Shown here: positions 24,801 to 33,233 of the stretch, one piece after another
How positions within the stretch are numbered: the first letter of the stretch is position 1
Layout of the letters: the number at the start of each line of letters is the position of its first letter
From: Hoylesella marshii DSM 16973 = JCM 13450
GTDB lineage: Bacteria; Bacteroidota; Bacteroidia; Bacteroidales; Bacteroidaceae
Assembly (NCBI RefSeq): GCF_000146675.1
Contig: NZ_GL397214.1
Coordinates: forward strand, 1,155,944-1,196,389
DNA: 40,446 bases
Direction: 5' to 3'
Made by a program: the position numbers and the translations under genes
Notes under the pieces: generated by a model
Seen by the model: only the letters and a program-made list of their open reading frames with translations
What the model was told of the DNA's origin: nothing
Databases searched by the model: none

Positions 24801-25763
24801 ATGAGAATGAAAACCATTCAGAAAGACAGACTCCAAAACATGGAGCACTTTCAGTATGCCGACCGCGTGTTAAAACTCTGCAAAGAAGCCGGCATAGAGA
24901 AACTCACCGACGTATTGGCACCGCTCGAAGCCGCACTGGCCCGCGAGGACGAGGCGCTCAACCGCTCGCGATCGCTCGACGGCACCGAGGCACTCGAAAA
25001 ACTCGACCGCAAACGCGACAATGCCTATTACGCCCTGCGTCTGCTCGTAGAAATAGAGCTGCGCAACGACGACGAAAACGTGGTAGAGGCTGCCAAAACC
25101 GTGGCAGAGGTGATGAGGCGCTATCCCAAGACGCCGGAAGTGAACTACGACCAAGAAACGGGAAACATCCGCAACATGGTCGACGACTTCAAAAAAGCAC
25201 CCGCTGCCGCAGCCGTGACTAAAATCAATGCCACGGCAGCCATCGCACGCCTCGACGAGGCCAACAAAGCATTCGATGCCCGCTACCACCAGCGCATCAC
25301 GTCGAAAACACCCAAAGGCACGTTCGACACCGCTGCCCTGCGCATGGGCGTAGACAAAGCACTCGAGAGCGTGCTCGCCCACATCACCGCCCTCGACACC
25401 CTCTCGCCCGATGCCAAAACCACCGCCCTCATCACACATTACAACAATCTCGTAGACCTCTACCAAGACGTGTTGGCGCGACGCAAGGCGGTAAACGCGA
25501 AGAAAAACAAAGAGAAAAAGAAGAAAGGCGACAAAGACAAGAAGCCGTCAGACGGCGACAAGAAGCCGGGCGATGACAAAGATAAGAAACCATCAGAGGG
25601 AGATAAAAAGCCGGGCGATGGTGGCAAGAAACCAGACGGCGGAGGCAAAAAGCCAGGTGACGACGGTAAAAAGCCGGACGACGGTGGCGGTAAAAATCCG
25701 GGAGACGGCGGAGGTGCCGGCCCTATACCCTCCGACCCTCTTCCGATGGTGCCGAAGGATTGA
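24801..25763 (+). CDS. DUF6261-like protein with Lys-Pro-Gly-Asp repeat tail
   Basis: 320 residues, no signal peptide. Residues 1-230 are helical (DRLQNMEHFQYADRVLKLCK, RKRDNAYYALRLLVEIELRN, LITHYNNLVDLYQDVLARRK). The EHFQ segment recalls Bacteroidetes DUF6261 proteins; this is unverified. Residues 235-310 are a low-complexity tail of KKPGDD/KKPSEGD repeats, positively charged and glycine-rich at the end, ending PSDPLPMVPKD. The layout parallels the protein at 15540-16529, but this gene is GC-rich, so the two have different histories or compositions. The tail could bind nucleic acid or membranes; that is conjecture. Confidence 0.7.
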   Translation: MRMKTIQKDRLQNMEHFQYADRVLKLCKEAGIEKLTDVLAPLEAALAREDEALNRSRSLDGTEALEKLDRKRDNAYYALRLLVEIELRNDDENVVEAAKTVAEVMRRYPKTPEVNYDQETGNIRNMVDDFKKAPAAAAVTKINATAAIARLDEANKAFDARYHQRITSKTPKGTFDTAALRMGVDKALESVLAHITALDTLSPDAKTTALITHYNNLVDLYQDVLARRKAVNAKKNKEKKKKGDKDKKPSDGDKKPGDDKDKKPSEGDKKPGDGGKKPDGGGKKPGDDGKKPDDGGGKNPGDGGGAGPIPSDPLPMVPKD

Positions 25764-25813
25764 GGCAGCCTGCCCCGCTCGCCTATAAGAAACTATTTTT
25801 TGCATGACAGATA

Positions 25814-25855
25814 GAGTGGTACGCATCGTGATGATGCGTACCACTCGCGTTTTTT
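25814..25855 (+). terminator. strong intrinsic terminator
   Basis: GAGTGGTACGCATC (25814-25827) and GATGCGTACCACTC (25833-25846) form a perfect 14-bp stem with a 5-base loop. Six Ts follow at 25850-25855. It ends the surface-protein locus. Confidence 0.9.
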
Positions 25856-25929
25856 AATGATTGAAAGGCAAGCGCTGTGGACATCAAGCGGGGTTGCCGC
25901 TTTTTAGGACGATGCCTTTGTAAAAGAAA

Positions 25930-26155
25930 GAGCCTCGGAGAGGCGATGGAACACAGGCAGGGGTGAAGCCCCTGTTAAGCATGCACAAAAAGGAAAAGCC
26001 CCAAAGGGGCGACGGAACGGCAGCATATCCGTTATCGTTCCGTCACTCCTCCGGAGTTTTGATGGAGGGATGCTTTCATGCAGGGGTTACGCTTACGCTT
26101 CACCACCTGCCTGTATTCTGTCGCACTTACAGCGCTTTATTCTGCTGTAATCTTT
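25930..26155. repeat. cluster of dispersed repeats related to the 84-bp unit
   Basis: Short hairpins such as CCTCGGAGAGG, AGGGGTGAAGCCCCT and GCCCCAAAGGGGC alternate with linkers. The stretch near 26060-26130, read on the minus strand, contains CAGGCAGGTGGTGAAG and GTAACCCCTGC, which match the 84-bp array at 13.8-14.3 kb. So one unit lies inverted to the others. The gap 25764-26312 holds no gene. Confidence 0.6.
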
Positions 26156-26156
26156 C

Positions 26157-26215
26157 GTCCCTTTGGGGCTATTAAATGAGACTCTCTTATCCCGAACTCG
26201 CGTATAAATTGCTTC
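26157..26215. repeat. dispersed repeat element, copy a
   Basis: TTTGGGGCTATTA followed by CTCTTATCCCGAACTCGCGTA matches 37881-37927 with few differences. The downstream part corresponds to the GTACAAA hairpin region of copy b but is diverged. Confidence 0.6.
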
Positions 26216-26288
26216 GTTTGTGAAACAGATATGAAGACCGATTTGGGATTAAAGGGCATGCACAGGACATCATTTCGATAGTTTTTTA

Positions 26289-26296
26289 TACCTTTG
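26289..26296 (+). promoter_or_regulatory. -7 box of the agmatine operon
   Basis: TACCTTTG fits TAnnTTTG. Transcription would start about ten bases before the ATG at 26313, giving a very short leader. No clear -33 box. Confidence 0.6.
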
Positions 26297-26312
26297 CACC
26301 ACTATCCATCCT

Positions 26313-27383
26313 ATGCAACACGCAATGAGAAAGAACGACTATCTGCTGCCGGCCGAATGGCATACACAGAGCGGTATACAGCTGACTTGGCCTCATGCCG
26401 AGACCGATTGGCGCGATATGCTCGCCGAGATTACCGATGTTTTCCTCGCCATGGCTGATGTCATCACCCGCCATGAGCTTCTGCTGGTGGTCACACCGCA
26501 ACCCGTCGACACGCGGATTGCCCTGCAACGTGTGCTCGATGACAAACAGATGGAGCATGTCATTGTCTGCGAGATACCTACCAACGACACATGGGCGCGC
26601 GACCATGCCGCTCTGACACTCGTTCCCACCGACGCTACAGGCGATATTCCCGCCCGTTTGCTCGATTTCGGATTCAATGGCTGGGGCGAGAAGTTTGCTG
26701 CGCAGCACGACAATGCCATCACTGCCCGCCTTTGTGCTGCCGGAGTGTTGCACGGTGAGCGGGAAGACAATCTCGATTTCGTGCTCGAAGGCGGCTCCAT
26801 CGAGAGCGATGGCGAGGGCACCGTATTTACCACAAGCACCTGTCTGTTGGCACCTCATCGCAACCAACCCCTCACACAAGCTGACATTGAAAGTCGGTTG
26901 AAGACGACACTCCATGCCGAGCGCATCGTATGGCTCGACCATGGTACGCTGCTTGGAGATGATACCGACGGCCATATCGACACCATTGTGCGGTGCGCTC
27001 CCGATGATGCATTGCTCTATGTCTCCTGCCAAGACCCTGATGACGTGCATTACGAGGACTTCCTCAAACTGCAAAAGCAGCTGCAAGAATTGCGCACGCT
27101 TCAGGACACCCCTTATCGACTCATGCCTCTACCCATGCCTAAAGCCATCTGCTGCGACGGCAGCCGACTGCCGGCCACGTATGCTAATTTCATTGTGCTC
27201 AACGGTACCGTTATCTGTCCGACCTACCGTCAGTCCGCCCTCGATGCTCTGGCCATTGATGTCCTCCGGCAGGCATTCCCCGACCGTGAAGTGATTGGCA
27301 TCGATGCCTGTCCCGTTATCCGTCAGCACGGTTCCCTCCACTGTCTCACCATGCAGTACCCCAAGGGCGTGATAACCCTCTGA
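26313..27383 (+). CDS. aguA: agmatine deiminase
   Basis: 356 residues, the usual length. It belongs to the peptidyl-arginine deiminase-like (PAD_porph) family and converts agmatine to N-carbamoylputrescine and ammonia in the cytoplasm. Catalytic elements are visible: WARDH at 94-98, EGGSIE at 159-164, DDTDGHID at 216-223, and the nucleophile Cys 344 in HGSLHCLTMQ. An in-frame ATG four codons downstream (26325) is an alternative start. The absence of a signal peptide separates it from secreted Porphyromonas PAD. It is followed 30 bp later by the enzyme for the next step. Confidence 0.95.
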   Translation: MQHAMRKNDYLLPAEWHTQSGIQLTWPHAETDWRDMLAEITDVFLAMADVITRHELLLVVTPQPVDTRIALQRVLDDKQMEHVIVCEIPTNDTWARDHAALTLVPTDATGDIPARLLDFGFNGWGEKFAAQHDNAITARLCAAGVLHGEREDNLDFVLEGGSIESDGEGTVFTTSTCLLAPHRNQPLTQADIESRLKTTLHAERIVWLDHGTLLGDDTDGHIDTIVRCAPDDALLYVSCQDPDDVHYEDFLKLQKQLQELRTLQDTPYRLMPLPMPKAICCDGSRLPATYANFIVLNGTVICPTYRQSALDALAIDVLRQAFPDREVIGIDACPVIRQHGSLHCLTMQYPKGVITL

Positions 27384-27413
27384 ATCAACCCACGCTAAAT
27401 ACCCGAATCCATC

Positions 27414-28298
27414 ATGAATACTTTAAGAACAGGAATCATTCAGCAACGTTGTACTGCCGATGCCGACGACAACCGCCGCCGCCTCGCTACCGGAATCGAA
27501 GAGCTTGCCCGTCGCGGTGCACGCCTCGTTGTGTTGCAGGAATTGCACAACACCCCGTATTTCTGCCAAACGGAAAACGTCGATATGTTTGATTGGGCGG
27601 AGACTATACCCGGGCTGTCCACCGACTTCTTCGGTGCGCTGGCGCAGAAGCTGAACCTTGTCATCGTGACTTCACTCTTTGAGCGTCGTACAGCCGGTCT
27701 CTACCACAATACGGCCGTTGTGCTGGAACACGACGGCACGATAGCCGGCACTTACCGTAAGATGCACATACCCGATGACCCTGCCTACTACGAGAAATTC
27801 TATTTCACGCCCGGCGATACGGGCTTTGAACCGATTGATACGTCGGTAGGACGTCTTGGCGTGCTCGTTTGTTGGGACCAATGGTATCCGGAGGCTGCCC
27901 GTCTCATGGCGTTGCGCGGTGCCGAATTGCTCATTTATCCCACGGCGATAGGCTATGCAGCCGACGACACCTGCGACGAACAGCAACGCCAACGCGAGGC
28001 TTGGACAACCGTGCAACGCGGACATGCCGTAGCCAATGGCTTACCTGTGATTACGGTAAACAGGGTCGGACACGAGCCGGATTCGAGCGGGCAGACTGCC
28101 GGTATCCGTTTCTGGGGCAGTAGCTTCGTTGCCGGTGCACAGGGTGAACTCCTATATCGTGCATCGGAAACGGAAGAGGAATGTACCGTTATCGATATCG
28201 ACATGATGCGCAGTGAGCAAGTGCGTCGCTGGTGGCCGTTCTTGCGCGACCGTCGTATCGACGAGTACGGCTCGTTGCTCAAGCGTTTTGCTGATTGA
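27414..28298 (+). CDS. aguB: N-carbamoylputrescine amidase
   Basis: 294 residues of the nitrilase superfamily. The catalytic triad is Glu 43 (LQELHNTPYF), Lys 116 (YRKMHIPDD) and Cys 153 (VCWDQWYPEA). These flanking sequences are those of the AguB branch. It hydrolyses N-carbamoylputrescine to putrescine, CO2 and ammonia, completing the agmatine route started by the upstream gene. Putrescine can feed spermidine synthesis and cell-envelope functions. No arginine decarboxylase is present in the window. Confidence 0.95.
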   Translation: MNTLRTGIIQQRCTADADDNRRRLATGIEELARRGARLVVLQELHNTPYFCQTENVDMFDWAETIPGLSTDFFGALAQKLNLVIVTSLFERRTAGLYHNTAVVLEHDGTIAGTYRKMHIPDDPAYYEKFYFTPGDTGFEPIDTSVGRLGVLVCWDQWYPEAARLMALRGAELLIYPTAIGYAADDTCDEQQRQREAWTTVQRGHAVANGLPVITVNRVGHEPDSSGQTAGIRFWGSSFVAGAQGELLYRASETEEECTVIDIDMMRSEQVRRWWPFLRDRRIDEYGSLLKRFAD

Positions 28299-28326
28299 TG
28301 TCCCGTTTTTATACCCAAACTTATCT

Positions 28327-29175
28327 ATGATACTGATTGCAGATAGTGGCAGCACAAAGACCGACTGGTGCCTTTGCCATGCCGACGGAAGCGTAACGTG
28401 TGTTGTCACACAGGGCATCAATCCGTTCCACCAAGACGAGACGCGCATATCGGCTATTCTCGCCGAGGAACTTATCCCTCAACTTCGTCATACGGACGTG
28501 CGACAGGTGTTTTTCTATGGAAGCGGCTGTCGCGATGAGCAATGCACCCGTATGCACGACCTCTTGTACCGAGCATTCCCTCACGCCGCGGAGATTGTCG
28601 TAGACAGCGACCTGATGGGAGCAGCCCGCGCCCTCTGTGGACACAAGGCCGGCATGGCATGTATTTTAGGCACGGGGGCAAACTCTTGTTTGTACGACGG
28701 CGATGCCATTACACAAAACACGCCACCGATGGGCTATATTCTCGGCGACGAGGGCAGCGGTGCTGTGCTGGGCAAGTTGCTTGTGAGTGCGATAGTGAAA
28801 GGACATTTATCCGAGACTGTGAAGGCGGATTTCTATGTGTCGACGGGACTTACACCGGCCGACATCGTCCGTAAGGTGTATCGTGAGCCGATGCCCAACC
28901 GTTTTCTGGCCAGCCTATCGCCCTTCGTGCATCGTCATCTGGCCGACAGGGATATACGCAAACTCGTAGCCGAGAACTTCCGTTCGTTCTTTCGGCTGAA
29001 CCTTGAGCACTATCGACGCAAAGACCTCTGTGTGCATGCGGTAGGAAGCATTGCTTACTACTATCGGGAGGTGTTGGAAGCTGTAGCCTTGGAAGAGGGT
29101 TACAGGATGGGAAAAATAGAAAAAAGCCCGATGGAAAGGCTTGTGGCATTTCATCGGGAAGCGGGAGAAAGATAG
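28327..29175 (+). CDS. BadF/BadG-type ATPase, N-acetylglucosamine kinase-like
   Basis: 282 residues from the ATG at 28327, chosen because it gives the phosphate-binding start MILIADSGSTKTDWCLC of the ASKHA fold; an upstream start would lie within aguB. The second phosphate motif ACILGTGANSCLYDG and the adenosine motif HAVGSIAYYYREVL are present, as is GDEGSGAVLGK. Relatives phosphorylate N-acetylglucosamine or other amino sugars. It begins 28 bp after aguB and is probably the third gene of that operon. A metabolic link to putrescine is not obvious; co-location may be chance. Confidence 0.85.
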   Translation: MILIADSGSTKTDWCLCHADGSVTCVVTQGINPFHQDETRISAILAEELIPQLRHTDVRQVFFYGSGCRDEQCTRMHDLLYRAFPHAAEIVVDSDLMGAARALCGHKAGMACILGTGANSCLYDGDAITQNTPPMGYILGDEGSGAVLGKLLVSAIVKGHLSETVKADFYVSTGLTPADIVRKVYREPMPNRFLASLSPFVHRHLADRDIRKLVAENFRSFFRLNLEHYRRKDLCVHAVGSIAYYYREVLEAVALEEGYRMGKIEKSPMERLVAFHREAGER

Positions 29176-29182
29176 GGCGGAA

Positions 29183-29926
29183 TCAGAGGGGAAGTCGCCG
29201 CCAAATACCATTGGGGATAAGCCGCCACAGGGCTGTCAGCAACCTCCATCGGCCGTCTATCACACATACGTGACGGTGTTTGCGAATGGCTTGCCACATT
29301 TTCTCTGCTACCATATCGGGACGCATGAGCATCGGATAGCGATGCTCGTCCGAAAGGATGGCAGTATCAACGAATCCGGGACGCAAATCGGTGAGTCGTA
29401 TCTTCAGTTTCCGTGCCCGTATGAGCTGTTCCAATGCCTGCATATAGGTATTTTGAAGGGCTTTCGTCGCCGAATAGGCCGGTGCTGCGCCCAAACCTTT
29501 CGTGCCTGCGATAGAACTGATAACAGCGATGTGTCCGCCACCATGGTTGGCCATATAGTTGAAGACCGTGCTCACCAAGGCAATGAATCCCACAGCATTG
29601 GTGCGAGCTGTTCCCGCTTCGATGTCGGTGTCGAGCAGCCGATTCTGTTTTCCGATGCCCGATGAATACACATACAAGTCTATCCCACCCATCTTTTCGA
29701 TGAAGCGAGACAATCGTTGCGGGGCATCCTCTTGGATAACATCGAGCTGTAGAGGGTGTACCCGTTGCGGGCAGAGGGCAACCAACTGCTGTAGCAGATT
29801 GGCACGGCGGGCTGCAACCCCTACCATCCATCCTTCACGAATGAGCACTCGTGCAAGTTCCCATCCTATTCCTGAAGAGGCACCGACGATGATGGCGCGT
29901 CGCATGCTTGGGGTTTCTGCAATCAT
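29183..29926 (-). CDS. short-chain dehydrogenase/reductase
   Basis: 247 residues (240 if the ATG at 29905 is used, which gives MRRAIIVGASSGIG directly). The cofactor motif is GASSGIG at 15-21, the catalytic Ser is in ISSIAG near 138, and Tyr 151 and Lys 155 are in YSATK. The pattern AARR after the second strand suggests NADPH preference. Substrate unknown. It is convergent with the kinase gene (7 bp between stops). Confidence 0.88.
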   Translation of the reverse strand: MIAETPSMRRAIIVGASSGIGWELARVLIREGWMVGVAARRANLLQQLVALCPQRVHPLQLDVIQEDAPQRLSRFIEKMGGIDLYVYSSGIGKQNRLLDTDIEAGTARTNAVGFIALVSTVFNYMANHGGGHIAVISSIAGTKGLGAAPAYSATKALQNTYMQALEQLIRARKLKIRLTDLRPGFVDTAILSDEHRYPMLMRPDMVAEKMWQAIRKHRHVCVIDGRWRLLTALWRLIPNGIWRRLPL

Positions 29927-30012
29927 AGCATCTTTTTCGTTTTTGTTCCTTTAGTTGTTGACTGTAGGTTCGACAGTGGTATTTTGTACGTTTTCTGCAG
30001 CTGCGACAGGTA

Positions 30013-30351
30013 TCAGAAGTCGAAAAGCGAGAGTGACAGGTCGGCAATGGGTAGGTTCGCATCCGGCTCGTCGGGGTCATCGTCCTTGAAGTCGAGCATG
30101 TATTGTTGGGCAGGGTTGAGGTCTTTCTTGATGCGGTAGATGCCTCTTCCTGCGCCATGTCCTATCACTGATTCGGCATGGCGTGTATGACGTGCGAGAA
30201 AGTTTCGTGTATAGGTATATACTTCTTCAACGGTTACGTCGTCGAAGAAGCTGTTGCAAGCATTGAATACATGCTTGGTTATTTTGGCCACTGTGAGGCC
30301 TCCGTCGCCGGCCTCGGCCAATACACGTAGTATTTCTCTGTCGTACTTCAT
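30013..30351 (-). CDS. small putative winged-helix protein
   Basis: 112 residues from the ATG at 30351 (MKYDREILRVLAEAGDGGLT), preferred over a longer frame that runs back into the terminator at 30360-30393. The first ~80 residues look like a winged helix (REILRVLAEAGDGGLTVAKI, VEEVYTYTRNFLARH, GRGIYRIK). The tail is acidic (DFKDDDPDEPDANL) and ends in LSLSLFDF, a short hydrophobic motif that may contact a partner. No known family recognised with certainty. It stands next to another winged-helix gene but is separated by a terminator. Confidence 0.65.
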   Translation of the reverse strand: MKYDREILRVLAEAGDGGLTVAKITKHVFNACNSFFDDVTVEEVYTYTRNFLARHTRHAESVIGHGAGRGIYRIKKDLNPAQQYMLDFKDDDPDEPDANLPIADLSLSLFDF

Positions 30352-30359
30352 GCGTTTAC

Positions 30360-30393
30360 AAAAAAGGAGGGTCTGCATCTTGCAGACTCTCCT
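30360..30393 (-). terminator. terminator of the DUF2582 gene
   Basis: A 13-bp stem with one mismatch (30365-30377 with 30381-30393, loop of three). On the minus strand it is followed by six Ts. It lies between the two small winged-helix genes. Confidence 0.8.
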
Positions 30394-30416
30394 TTCCTGT
30401 TTGTTTGAGTGGGAAA

Positions 30417-30755
30417 TCAGGCCAGCGACACTTTCTTTCCGTCGCCTTTAATCTTTCCTTCCTTAAAGAGCCATCCCATACCGAGGAGTACTTCCTGTTC
30501 ATTCAGGGCAGCAGCCTTGCTTAAGTCGGCCACGCTCATGGCTTTCTGTTGCGTCGCTAAGGCTTGATATACGTCACCGGCCTTGAATCCGATATTCTCT
30601 GCACTGATATCAATGACCGTCTTCCCTTGTGCGGAACTCTTTTTGGAGGCAGTGGCCTTCTGCTTTACAGGGACTTTTTTTTCTACTTGTGCGCTCTTTG
30701 CGGTCGCTTTCTTTGCCGTAGCACCCGCTTTTGTTTTCTTTTCTGTCATAATCAA
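30417..30755 (-). CDS. winged-helix DUF2582 protein with Lys/Ala-rich tail
   Basis: 112 residues. Residues 1-45 are histone-H1-like, rich in Lys, Ala and Thr (TKAGATAKKATAKSAQVEKK). Residues 48-112 match the DUF2582 winged helix (GFKAGDVYQALATQQKAMSV, EQEVLLGMGWLFKEGKI). The basic tail suggests DNA binding or nucleoid association, as an inference from composition. It has its own -7 box and terminator and so is a single-gene unit. Confidence 0.8.
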   Translation of the reverse strand: MIMTEKKTKAGATAKKATAKSAQVEKKVPVKQKATASKKSSAQGKTVIDISAENIGFKAGDVYQALATQQKAMSVADLSKAAALNEQEVLLGMGWLFKEGKIKGDGKKVSLA

Positions 30756-30815
30756 TCCACTAAGTTAATACGCTATTGAGGGGCATAAAATACGTCTTCT
30801 CAATCTATTATACTG

Positions 30816-30823
30816 CAAAATTA
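30816..30823 (-). promoter_or_regulatory. -7 box of the DUF2582 gene
   Basis: TAATTTTG on the minus strand matches TAnnTTTG, about 60 bases before the start codon. Confidence 0.5.
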
Positions 30824-30892
30824 GTGATAACATTTGACATATTGAAAACTTTTAACGCAAAATATGATGGGCATGGAATCGCCATCGCTGGT

Positions 30893-32662
30893 TTACGCCT
30901 TTTCTTGATTTAAATCAATAGATATGGAGAGTTCCTGCAACTGTTTGGCATCAATTTCCGACGGTGCGTCGAGCATGACATCACGTCCGCTGTTGTTTTT
31001 CGGGAACGCAATACAGTCGCGTATGCTGTCGAGGCCAGCCATAATGGATACAAAGCGGTCGAGGCCAAAGGCGATACCGGCATGGGGCGGTGCACCATAT
31101 TTGAAAGCATTGATGAGGAAGCCAAATTGAGCCATGGCGCGTTCGGGGGTGAAACCGAGGATACGGAACATCTGTTCCTGTAGTTGTCCGTCGTGGATAC
31201 GGATGCTTCCGCCACCTACCTCGATACCGTTGCATACAAAATCGTAGGCCAAGGCGCGTACGCGCTCCGGATGTTCGTCGAGCAAGGGGATGTCGTCGGG
31301 GTTAGGCATGGTAAAGGGGTGGTGTGTAGCCATGAGACGTTGCTCTTCGTCGCTCCATTCAAACAGGGGGAAATCGACTATCCATAGGCATACGAACTTG
31401 TTCTTATCGCGCAGGCCAAGACGTTCGCCCATCTCAAGTCGCAGGGTAGATAGCTGCGTGCGGGTCTTGTTGGGGCGTTCGCCGCTCATGATGAGTATCA
31501 AATCGCCGGCTTTAGCACCTGTGGTTTCTTTCAGCTTTGCGAATACTTCGGGGGTATAGAACTTGTCTATGCTGCTTTTTATCGTGCCGTCTTCCTCTAT
31601 TTTTACCCATACCAAACCAGCGGCTCCTACCTGCGGACGCTTTACGAAGTCGGTGAGTTCGTTGAGTTGTTTACGGGAGTAATGGGCGCATTTCGGTACG
31701 CAGATAGCGCCGATATAGTTTGCATCGTTGAAGACACTGAACGTACCCGTTCCTTTGAGTACATCCATCAGCTCAACGAACTCCATGCCAAAGCGTAAGT
31801 CTGGCTTATCGCTGCCGAAACGACGCATGGCTTCGTGCCATGTCATCTGTGGCAGAGGGTCGGGCAGGTCTACGCCACGAACCTCTTTAAATAGGTGTCG
31901 TGCCATACCTTCGAACATGGCAAGCACGTTTTCTTGGTGGGCGAAACTCATCTCGCAGTCAATCTGCGTGAACTCGGGTTGGCGGTCGGCACGCAAGTCT
32001 TCGTCGCGGAAGCATTTGGCTATCTGGAAATAACGGTCGAAACCGCTCACCATCAGTAGCTGCTTTAGCGTTTGCGGGCTTTGCGGAAGGGCATAAAACT
32101 GTCCTTGATTCATGCGCGAAGGCACTACGAAATCGCGGGCACCCTCTGGTGTACTACCGATGAGGATAGGCGTTTCCACCTCTATAAACTGCTGCGCATC
32201 GAGATAGTTTCTCACGAGAATGGTCATGCGGTGGCGAAGCTCCAGATTCTGTCTCACGACTTGACGGCGTAGGTCGAGATAGCGGTACTTCATCCGTATA
32301 TCGTCGCCCCCGTCGGTATTGTCTTCAATGGTGAAAGGAGGCGTGATGCTGCTGCTGAGCACATGGAGTGCGGAAGCGAGTATTTCGATGTCGCCTGTGG
32401 GGAGATTGGCGTTTTTACTCTCACGTTCACTCACCGTTCCCTCCGCCTGTATGCAGTATTCACGGCCGAGTTTGTTGGCTTCATCGCACAAGGCGGCATC
32501 TACGGCTTCATTGAATACGAGCTGCGTAATACCGTATCTGTCGCGTAAATCGACAAAGGTCATGCCGCCCATCTTACGCGTGCGTTGCACCCATCCGGCA
32601 AGGGTGACGTGTTTGCCGGCATCTGAGAGCCGCAGCTCTCCGCAAGTGTTTGTTCTATACAT
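30893..32662 (-). CDS. aspS: aspartyl-tRNA synthetase
   Basis: 589 residues, the bacterial length. The N-terminal OB fold binds the anticodon ([20 protein letters not shown]). The class II core has [20 protein letters not shown] (motif 1), [20 protein letters not shown] (motif 2) and a motif 3 near [14 protein letters not shown]. The bacterial GAD insertion is present around residues 300-410. It charges tRNA-Asp; whether it also charges tRNA-Asn cannot be told here. It has a strong promoter and appears monocistronic. Confidence 0.98.
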   Translation of the reverse strand: MYRTNTCGELRLSDAGKHVTLAGWVQRTRKMGGMTFVDLRDRYGITQLVFNEAVDAALCDEANKLGREYCIQAEGTVSERESKNANLPTGDIEILASALHVLSSSITPPFTIEDNTDGGDDIRMKYRYLDLRRQVVRQNLELRHRMTILVRNYLDAQQFIEVETPILIGSTPEGARDFVVPSRMNQGQFYALPQSPQTLKQLLMVSGFDRYFQIAKCFRDEDLRADRQPEFTQIDCEMSFAHQENVLAMFEGMARHLFKEVRGVDLPDPLPQMTWHEAMRRFGSDKPDLRFGMEFVELMDVLKGTGTFSVFNDANYIGAICVPKCAHYSRKQLNELTDFVKRPQVGAAGLVWVKIEEDGTIKSSIDKFYTPEVFAKLKETTGAKAGDLILIMSGERPNKTRTQLSTLRLEMGERLGLRDKNKFVCLWIVDFPLFEWSDEEQRLMATHHPFTMPNPDDIPLLDEHPERVRALAYDFVCNGIEVGGGSIRIHDGQLQEQMFRILGFTPERAMAQFGFLINAFKYGAPPHAGIAFGLDRFVSIMAGLDSIRDCIAFPKNNSGRDVMLDAPSEIDAKQLQELSISIDLNQEKA

Positions 32663-32689
32663 GGAAACGAAAGTTGTTTAATTGACCTG

Positions 32690-32721
32690 CAAAATTAAAT
32701 AAAAATAGGGAATCACCCAAA
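32690..32721 (-). promoter_or_regulatory. promoter of aspS
   Basis: On the minus strand TTTG (32718-32721), exactly 20 bases, then TAATTTTG (32690-32697). The leader to the ATG is about 22 bases. Confidence 0.75.
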
Positions 32722-32981
32722 CGATTGTTGCTATTTATTCCGCACAGTGTACCTTCTCCGCACTCTTGTCGGCAGAGGAGGACGCACAAGGGGTGGTGAA
32801 TCACGGAAAAGAGCATACAACAGCTTTTTGGCGGAGGTGTATTTTGCTTTCAAAAAGTGCTTTTCATTCGTAACTTTTTACACCGTTTTTGTGATGGTTT
32901 CTCGGTTTTTGCTCGTTGAAAGTTCGGGATTGTAATTTCTAAGGTTCGTAAAATTACGAATGATAAGTCTGCATTCGTGCC

Positions 32982-33083
32982 CTGTACAGATGGCGTTTGT
33001 ACGTGGCACAGATACGGTTTGTACATAGAAAAGTCGGCAACCTTTCTCGGCGTAAATGGCATTTGTCGATGTAACCAAGGCAA
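32982..33083. repeat. dispersed hairpin element, copy c
   Basis: The stretch with TGTACAGATGGCGTTTGTAC, AAGTCGGCAACCTTTCTCGG and GTAAATGGCATTTGTCGATG parallels 37921-37990. It sits in the 570-bp gap 32663-33233, which otherwise shows the aspS promoter, the helicase promoter and no gene. Confidence 0.6.
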
Positions 33084-33145
33084 ACGCTGCAAACGCGGAA
33101 GTGAAAATAAATGGGGAAAGGATGGGGTAGCTCGTTTGTTTTCAT

Positions 33146-33153
33146 TACCTTTG
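33146..33153 (+). promoter_or_regulatory. -7 box of the DEAD-box helicase gene
   Basis: TACCTTTG matches TAnnTTTG. The leader to the start codon at 33234 is about 75 bases. It could encode an 18-aa ORF from 33181 ending 2 bases into the helicase start, out of frame. Confidence 0.5.
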
Positions 33154-33233
33154 CAGCGTGTAACAGGAGGATTGTCTATAATGGCTGGGAGACAACGAAC
33201 GGTTATACAATCACATTATAGACATAAAAGATT

